Assembly (NCBI GenBank): GCA_946635125.1
Contig: CAMPBB010000008.1
Location: 1-11,058, forward strand
Direction of reading: 5' to 3'
DNA from: an uncultured Clostridia bacterium
GTDB lineage: Bacteria > Bacillota > Clostridia > Christensenellales > UBA1242
DNA: 11,058 bases
The position numbers and the translations under genes were made by a program. Below the pieces are notes generated by a model, which was not told where the DNA came from, made no database searches, and saw only the letters and a list, made by a program, of their open reading frames with translations. Shown piece by piece: positions 6,821 through 11,058 of this stretch. Every line of letters starts with the position of its first letter. Within the stretch, counting starts at the first letter, position 1.

Positions 6821-9317
6821 AAAGTTAAGGCTAACTCTAAACATTGTTATGTTTGTAACAATCATATCCATAACATCATTCATGTATGTTTTTGCTGCTC
6901 GTGGTGTTGGAGCGTTAACTGAATACACAATTTCATTTATTTCTCCATATTGTTTTCTTGTTGATGGAAATGAACTAAACCTTGCCATGAAAAAAGAAGC
7001 AAATTCAAGCGTTAGTTCATATTCTCAGGAAGACAACACAATAAGACAAATCATTTTTGATTCATGGGATGATGAAACCTATGGCACAACATATAACTGG
7101 GACACAGATTCGCACACAAATGTTGACGCAACACAAAATGCAAACATCAGGCTTTTTTATGATGACACAAATTCAATTATGTATGTTTTAAGCAAAAGTT
7201 TGATTGCTTCTCGTGACTGTTCTCACATGTTTGAAAATTTTTCAGCACTTGAAAGTGTTGAATTTAGAAACTTTAACAGTATTGAAAGCATTTCAAATGA
7301 AAACATGTTTGCTGGCGACACAAATCTTGCTCAAATTGTTGACAGCGAAAACATTTCCACAAACCTTTCTCAATCAACAAAAAACATGTTTTTAAACTGC
7401 TCTTCCCTTTCTTCACTTGACAGCACTCACTATAAAACACCAAATGTTGAAACAATGAACTCAATGTTTAAAAACTGTTCAAGCCTTACTTCACTTAATG
7501 TAAACAGTTTTGAAGCAACAAATGTTGCAGGCTTTGAAGAAATGTTTTATGGTTGCTCATCTTTAACAACATTAAACTTGTCTTCAGTGAAAACCCCAAG
7601 TGCAACAACAATGAAGCAAATGTTTAAGGGGTGCTCGTCTTTAACAACCCTTGCTCCAACAAGTTTTGACACAACAATAGTTACAAATTTAAGTGGAATG
7701 TTTGCAGACTGCTCGCAACTTTCAAACCTTAATTTGTCATCCTTTTCAACAACAAATGCCATCGACTTTTCACAAATGTTTCAAAACTGTTCAAGCCTTG
7801 AAAACTTAAACCTTTACAACATAACAACAGACAAAGCTCAAACTTTTGAAAAAATGTTTTCTGGTGGTGGAATGGTTGAACTTGACCTTTCAAAGTTTGA
7901 CACATCAAACAGCACAAACATGGCAGAAATGTTTTACAGTATGCCAAACATTACAACAATTCGAGTTAGCAACCTTTGGGTTTCAACACAAGTTCAAAAT
8001 TCACAAAACATGTTCACAAATTCTTTAAATCTTGTTGGTGGATTTGGAACAACTTATGACCCAACAAAAACAGACAACTCTTATGCGCATGTTGACCTTC
8101 CAGACACAAAAGGATATTTAACAGCTTGCGATGTTCAATATAAGGGAGTTTATGTTTATGATGAATTTAACACTTTGTTAAACATCACTTATGTTGGAAC
8201 AGAAACACCTTATGTTTTGCCAGATGGCGATGAATTTGATTATTATAAAGACTCACAAAACAACACATATAGTCCAAACGACACTCTTCCATATAGTTTG
8301 TTTGAAGGCGTTGAAAATGTTAATTTAACAATGTTTGTTAAGCGTTATGCAGTAACCTTTTCAAATGGCTCATATGGTTCATATGTTGACAAAACTGTTC
8401 AATACACCTTTAAATCTGAAACAAAAACAATAAGTTCTGGAACAAAAATCCCAGCAAACTCAACTGTTAACATAACAGTTTCTGCTCAATCTGGTTACAA
8501 AAATGCAAGATGTTCTGCCGCAACCACACAGGGAAGTGAATCAATTTCTGTGACAACTGTTTCTGAATATTCAAAATATCAATTCACAATGCCAAACAAA
8601 GCCGTGACAATCACATTCACATCATCATCAGATGGTGGTGGCTTCTGCGTTGCATCTGGAACCAAAGTCATGCTTTCTGATGGAACAGAAAAAAATGTTG
8701 AAGATTTAACTCTTGATGACAAACTTTTGATTTACAACCACGAAACAGGAGAATTCGACACACAAGACATAAACTTTATTGAACATGATGGAATTTCAAC
8801 ATATAATGTTGTTAATCTTGTTTTCTCAAACGGAAAAACTTCAAAAATGATTTATGAACATGCTTATTTTGACATAGACCTAAATAAATATGTTTACATT
8901 CACGAAGATGACTTTTCAAACTATGTTGGTCATCACTTCTTTGCAGTAAAAGAAAACAGCACAGATGAGTTTGAAATTGTTGTTTTGGAAAACGCTTTTG
9001 TTAGCCAAGAGATAACAGATTGTTATAGTTTGGTTACAAAATATCACCTAAACTATTTTGTTGACAATATGCTTTCAATTCCAGGTGGAATTTCTGGGCT
9101 CTTTAATATGTTTGAATTTGATGAAAACTTAAAATATGATGACGCCGACAAACAATCATGCATTAATGAATATGGTTTGTTTGAATATGATGACTTTAAA
9201 GAACTTTTAACAGAAGAAGAGTTTAACTTATACCCAATCAAATACTTGAAAGTTTCACTTGCAAAAGGGCTTATCACAGAAGAATTTATGCAATATTTGA
9301 TTGAGCGTTACACATAA
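6813..9317 (+). CDS. BspA-like DUF285 repeat surface protein with C-terminal Hint domain
   Basis: This 834-residue secreted protein has five parts. Residues 1-30 form an export signal ending YVFA-ARG, which resembles the end of the first surface protein's signal. Residues 30-138 are a beta-rich lead-in. Residues 139 to about 405 hold 11 DUF285 leucine-rich repeats keyed by MF-x-x-C-S-S-L. Residues 507-603 form an InlB-B-like domain ending YQFTMPNKAVTITF. After a DGGGF linker, C612 begins a Hint domain (CVASGTKVMLSDGTEKNVED) that runs to about residue 759, with H683 at block B and HLNYFVDNML at the closing block. The usual terminal His-Asn is absent, so protein splicing is not expected. A 75-residue acidic tail follows. 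The ATG at 6813 overlaps the peptidase stop by eight bases, and the end is a double stop, TAATAA. It is probably an adhesin or matrix protein processed by its Hint domain. Confidence 0.9.
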   Translation: MFKKLRLTLNIVMFVTIISITSFMYVFAARGVGALTEYTISFISPYCFLVDGNELNLAMKKEANSSVSSYSQEDNTIRQIIFDSWDDETYGTTYNWDTDSHTNVDATQNANIRLFYDDTNSIMYVLSKSLIASRDCSHMFENFSALESVEFRNFNSIESISNENMFAGDTNLAQIVDSENISTNLSQSTKNMFLNCSSLSSLDSTHYKTPNVETMNSMFKNCSSLTSLNVNSFEATNVAGFEEMFYGCSSLTTLNLSSVKTPSATTMKQMFKGCSSLTTLAPTSFDTTIVTNLSGMFADCSQLSNLNLSSFSTTNAIDFSQMFQNCSSLENLNLYNITTDKAQTFEKMFSGGGMVELDLSKFDTSNSTNMAEMFYSMPNITTIRVSNLWVSTQVQNSQNMFTNSLNLVGGFGTTYDPTKTDNSYAHVDLPDTKGYLTACDVQYKGVYVYDEFNTLLNITYVGTETPYVLPDGDEFDYYKDSQNNTYSPNDTLPYSLFEGVENVNLTMFVKRYAVTFSNGSYGSYVDKTVQYTFKSETKTISSGTKIPANSTVNITVSAQSGYKNARCSAATTQGSESISVTTVSEYSKYQFTMPNKAVTITFTSSSDGGGFCVASGTKVMLSDGTEKNVEDLTLDDKLLIYNHETGEFDTQDINFIEHDGISTYNVVNLVFSNGKTSKMIYEHAYFDIDLNKYVYIHEDDFSNYVGHHFFAVKENSTDEFEIVVLENAFVSQEITDCYSLVTKYHLNYFVDNMLSIPGGISGLFNMFEFDENLKYDDADKQSCINEYGLFEYDDFKELLTEEEFNLYPIKYLKVSLAKGLITEEFMQYLIERYT
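7220..8030 (+). repeat. Eleven DUF285 leucine-rich repeats
   Basis: Protein-level repeats of about 23-26 residues are marked by 11 Met-Phe pairs between residues 139 and 401. In six consecutive copies (3-8) the pair is followed two residues later by Cys (LNC, KNC, YGC, KGC, ADC, QNC), which would stack as a cysteine ladder along the solenoid. The outer copies (1-2 and 9-11) have lost the Cys. The DNA copies are diverged rather than identical, so the array is old and unlikely to be recombining actively. Confidence 0.9.
8331..8621 (+). other. InlB-B-like beta domain within the surface protein
   Basis: Residues 507-603 follow the pattern of the divergent InlB B-repeat. They include an initial RYAVTFSNGSYGS strand, a central NSTVNITVSAQSGYK, and the closing FTMPNKAVTITF, where a Met-Pro precedes a final Val-Thr-rich strand. 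Such domains usually act as wall-facing or spacer stalks. Here it lies between the repeat solenoid and the Hint domain. Confidence 0.7.
8646..9089 (+). other. Hint (hedgehog/intein) domain lacking C-terminal splice residues
   Basis: Residues 612-759 carry block A with the nucleophile C612 directly after GGGF, followed by GTKVMLSDGTEKNVEDL and a hydrophobic-Asp-Asp-Lys step. Block B has H683, in MIYEHAYF, with Ile where inteins usually have Thr (T-x-x-H). The last block, DCYSLVTKYHLNYFVDNML, matches the intein ending H-NYF-V-x-G-I-L-V-HN. However, the final HN is replaced by SIPGG, and no Cys/Ser/Thr junction follows. By comparison with hedgehog proteins and bacterial intein-like domains, N-terminal cleavage through a thioester at C612 is possible, whereas full splicing is not. 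Confidence 0.82.
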
Positions 9318-9319
9318 TA

Positions 9320-9350
9320 AAAAATCTGCCATTTAAATTGGCAGATTTTT
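9320..9350. terminator. Bidirectional intrinsic terminator between convergent operons
   Basis: AAAAATCTGCCA (9320-9331) and TGGCAGATTTTT (9339-9350) form a perfect 12-base stem with a seven-base loop. Each strand ends in a T run, so it can stop both the surface cassette on the plus strand and the polymerase/YolD operon on the minus strand. The stop codon of the YolD-like gene (9335-9333) lies in the loop, and its last codons form one arm of the stem. Confidence 0.9.
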
Positions 9351-9683
9351 GTTTCTAAGTTTTATTGTTAAAATATCTTCAAAATTTATGTGAGTGGTTT
9401 TTTCATCTTCCGAAACAACATCCATTTGTTTTGTGCTATTGCAAATTTTTAACTCTCCACAAACAGTTTTATAGTGTAAATCTTTTTTATCATAAAACAA
9501 AACTTCAACACAATCTTTGTTTTTTAACTTTAAAAAAGTTTTTTCAAGATTTTCAATTTCTTCTTCTGTTAATTCCTTTTTTAATGTTTTTTCTTGTTCA
9601 TACTCTCTTTCTCTCAAACTTTCTTGAAGACCTTTCAATGCATTGAAAGGCGCAAACTGTGCTGCCCTATTTTTTCTTGGCAT
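9333..9683 (-). CDS. YolD-like protein, partner of Y-family polymerase
   Basis: This small cytoplasmic protein of 116 residues begins MPRKNRAAQFAPFNALKGLQ, the characteristic opening of clostridial YolD-like proteins (R-x-x-R-A-x-QF-x-PF-x-AL-x-G). It continues with a Glu/Lys-rich helix (residues ~20-55) and a beta-rich C-terminal half. YolD-family genes are typically found beside UvrX/YqjW-type polymerases, and their biochemical role is poorly defined. The start is ATG 9683, one base after the polymerase stop at 9685, with GGAGA eight bases upstream. A frame open from further upstream (9785) would overlap the polymerase by 101 bases and has no YolD-like sequence in the extra 34 residues, so it was rejected. 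The gene is co-transcribed with, and presumably SOS-induced together with, the polymerase, and ends inside the terminator loop. Confidence 0.88.
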   Translation of the reverse strand: MPRKNRAAQFAPFNALKGLQESLREREYEQEKTLKKELTEEEIENLEKTFLKLKNKDCVEVLFYDKKDLHYKTVCGELKICNSTKQMDVVSEDEKTTHINFEDILTIKLRNKNLPI

Positions 9684-9684
9684 T

Positions 9685-10950
9685 TTAATTCTCTCCACTT
9701 TTGTGACCTCCAATTTGTTTGTTTCTCTCTCTTTGGGTTGCTTTTTCCTCAAAGTCAATTCCACGCAAAATTGCATTTTTCCCAAATTTATTTTTTAAAG
9801 CAACAATTGTTTTTAAAAGATTTTTTTCTTTGTCTTCTTTTTGATAATCAGTAAAAAAATTTGCTTGAACATTATGGCAATCCAAAATTTCAGAAAAATC
9901 ATAGCCAAGCCTTCGAATGTTTTTGTCTTCACAAATTTCATCAAAGAGCTTAATCCCTTCCTTTTCAATAACTGATGGCAAATTGGTTGGCACATCAAAC
10001 CTTTTCATTTTTTTTATTGGCGGAAGCGTTTTGTCTTCAAAAGAAACAAAAATGTGAAGAATTTTTGCAATTTTGTTTTGTGACACAAGACGATAGCAAC
10101 CTTCCATCAGCATTTCATTCAAAACAATTTTTGCTTCACTTTTTGTGTATGCACATGGCAAAATTTGAGAACTTGAAAAAGAATTGCTCTTTGCCTTGTA
10201 ACTTTTTATGTCTTCCATCAAACAAGTTTCCACTCCTTTTGAGTGGTCAATCAAAAGTTCTGCGTTAATTCCAAATTCATCAAAAAGCACATCTTCGTCG
10301 AAATGTGCAATAGACCACATATCTTCAATTCCATGTTTTTTAAGCCTTTCACTAATTCCAGTTGAAATTCCCCAAAAGTCAGTTAATGGCTTGTGGTGCC
10401 AAAGTTCTTTCTTAAATTTTTGTTCGCTAAGAAAACCAATTGCGTCTTTTGAGTGTTTTGCGGTGATATCTAGTGCAATTTTTGCAAGATATAAATTTGT
10501 TCCAATTCCACAAGAAGATGGAATTTTTAGTTTTTCCCAAATTTCATTCATAAGTTTTTTTGCAAAATCTCTTGCAGTGATGTTATATAACTTTAAATAT
10601 GATGTAACATCAATAAAACACTCATCAATTGAATAAACATGAATGTCTTTTGGGTCAAAATAGTTTAAATAAATTTTGTAAATTAAAGAAGCATATTCAA
10701 TATATTTTTTCATTTGTGGTGGTGCAATGATATATTCAATGTTTTGTGGAATTTCAAATAGCCTGCACCTATTTTTAACCCCCAGTGCTTTCATTGCTGG
10801 GCTAACTGCCAAACAAATTGTTTTCAAAGACCTTGTGCTGTCGGCAACAACAAGTTTTGTGCTTTTGGCATCAAGCCCCCTTAAAGCACACTCAACCGAT
10901 GCAAAAAATGACTTCATATCAATAACAAAATAACATCTTATTCCTTCCAC
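9685..10950 (-). CDS. Y-family translesion DNA polymerase (UvrX/YqjW type)
   Basis: This error-prone polymerase is expected to copy past DNA lesions during the SOS response. Numbered from GTG 10950 (421 residues), the metal-binding aspartate is D11, in YFVIDMKSFFASVE, and the second motif is SIDE with D109-E110. The sugar steric gate is probably F16, five residues after the first Asp. A helix-hairpin-helix-like segment follows in the thumb (FWGISTGISERLKKHGI). The protein ends ERNKQIGGHKSGEN, typical of the UvrX/YqjW branch of UmuC-like enzymes. A degenerate clamp-binding motif QANFF lies at about 362-366. The start is uncertain: GTG 10950 is nine bases from AAGGTGG, while TTG 10956 is only three bases away. 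Either keeps all motifs. The next gene, YolD-like, follows one base after the stop. The LexA-controlled promoter upstream fits an SOS role. Confidence 0.92.
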   Translation of the reverse strand: MEGIRCYFVIDMKSFFASVECALRGLDAKSTKLVVADSTRSLKTICLAVSPAMKALGVKNRCRLFEIPQNIEYIIAPPQMKKYIEYASLIYKIYLNYFDPKDIHVYSIDECFIDVTSYLKLYNITARDFAKKLMNEIWEKLKIPSSCGIGTNLYLAKIALDITAKHSKDAIGFLSEQKFKKELWHHKPLTDFWGISTGISERLKKHGIEDMWSIAHFDEDVLFDEFGINAELLIDHSKGVETCLMEDIKSYKAKSNSFSSSQILPCAYTKSEAKIVLNEMLMEGCYRLVSQNKIAKILHIFVSFEDKTLPPIKKMKRFDVPTNLPSVIEKEGIKLFDEICEDKNIRRLGYDFSEILDCHNVQANFFTDYQKEDKEKNLLKTIVALKNKFGKNAILRGIDFEEKATQRERNKQIGGHKSGEN

Positions 10951-10959
10951 CGTCAACCA

Positions 10960-10966
10960 CCACCTT
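10960..10966 (-). promoter_or_regulatory. Shine-Dalgarno deciding the polymerase start
   Basis: AAGGTGG (10966-10960, minus strand) is three bases from TTG 10956 and nine bases from GTG 10950, favouring GTG. It lies almost at the predicted 5' end of the transcript, so the leader is only about 11-17 bases long. Confidence 0.65.
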
Positions 10967-10973
10967 ATATAAA

Positions 10974-11002
10974 ATTATAGAACAAATGTTCGCATTTTGC
11001 AA
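10974..11002 (-). promoter_or_regulatory. SOS promoter of the polymerase/YolD operon
   Basis: On the minus strand, TTGCAA (11002-10997) is followed after exactly 17 bases by a perfect TATAAT (10979-10974). Transcription should start near 10967. The LexA box fills the promoter-proximal 12 bases of the spacer, so bound LexA would block RNA polymerase directly. Confidence 0.85.
10980..10991. promoter_or_regulatory. LexA (SOS) box
   Basis: GAACAAATGTTC (minus strand GAACATTTGTTC) has both perfect GAAC/GTTC half-sites with the four-base gap of the Gram-positive LexA operator, preceded on the minus strand by a C as in the CGAAC-N4-GTTC consensus. It abuts the -10 box, in front of a gene family known to be SOS-induced. 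No lexA gene is visible in the window. Confidence 0.92.
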
Positions 11003-11058
11003 GTGCTTTTTGAAAAATTTAAGAAAAATTTTTGCAAATTAAAAATCCGCCACAAATA
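11003..11058. other. Non-coding right edge
   Basis: This AT-rich stretch upstream of the SOS promoter has no open frame I can support. Near its end, AAAAATCCGCC resembles the left arm of an intrinsic terminator (compare the arm at 9320-9331), but the matching arm would lie outside the window. Confidence 0.3.

Noticed and set aside
7220-8030. Regular repeats that might suggest a CRISPR array or recombining tandem DNA repeat.
   Set aside because: The periodicity is at protein level within one open frame (DUF285). The DNA copies are diverged and there are no constant repeats with unique spacers.
8097-8111. LPDTK in the DUF285 protein, resembling a sortase LPxTG signal.
   Set aside because: It is internal (residues 429-433), has Lys rather than Gly at the fifth position, and is not followed by a hydrophobic segment and a basic tail. 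The protein continues for another 400 residues.
9684-9785. N-terminal extension of the YolD-like gene overlapping the polymerase by 101 bases.
   Set aside because: The added residues do not resemble YolD, and ATG 9683 has a good ribosome site and begins the conserved R-x-x-R-A-x-QF motif.
11042-11052. AAAAATCCGCC as half of a terminator at the right edge.
   Set aside because: The complementary arm would lie beyond the window, so it cannot be confirmed.

Overview
The window is strongly AT-rich, with good Shine-Dalgarno sequences, a Gram-positive-type LexA box, a V-type (NTP-operon) ATPase and BspA/DUF285-type surface repeats. This points to a low-GC Bacillota (Firmicutes) relative, probably a host-associated anaerobe. 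TGA is used as a stop and Trp is encoded by TGG, so the code is standard and not mycoplasmal. Species cannot be named from the sequence alone.

Positions 1-3989 (minus strand) hold the promoter-proximal half of a V-type ATPase operon in the order F(H)-I-K-E-C, the order of the Enterococcus hirae ntp operon. The genes overlap or abut, and a candidate promoter lies at about 4020-4047. Subunit C runs off the left edge, and the catalytic A/B subunits would be expected beyond it. The rotor subunit K keeps most of the Na+-site residues known from E. hirae NtpK.

Positions 4100-9350 (plus strand) hold a four-gene surface or secretion cassette behind a strong extended -10 promoter. It encodes two paralogous small exported beta-rich proteins (TasA/camelysin-like by architecture and context), a SipW/ER-type signal peptidase I with an unusual cytoplasmic tail, and an 834-residue surface protein. 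The last consists of an export signal, 11 DUF285 leucine-rich repeats, an InlB-B-like domain, and a C-terminal Hint (hedgehog/intein) domain that lacks the splicing His-Asn ending. Gene 1 is separated from gene 2 by a strong hairpin, while genes 2-3-4 overlap. The likely working model is that the signal peptidase matures the fibre-like subunits and the adhesin, and that the Hint domain cleaves or re-ligates the adhesin's repeat ectodomain. This cassette is the part of the window most worth attention.

Positions 9333-11002 (minus strand) hold an SOS mutagenesis operon. It encodes a UvrX/YqjW-type Y-family DNA polymerase followed one base later by a YolD-like small protein, read from a promoter with a perfect GAAC-N4-GTTC LexA box fitted between -35 and -10. 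A single hairpin at 9320-9350 terminates both this operon and the convergent surface cassette. No tRNA, rRNA, CRISPR array or insertion sequence was seen.
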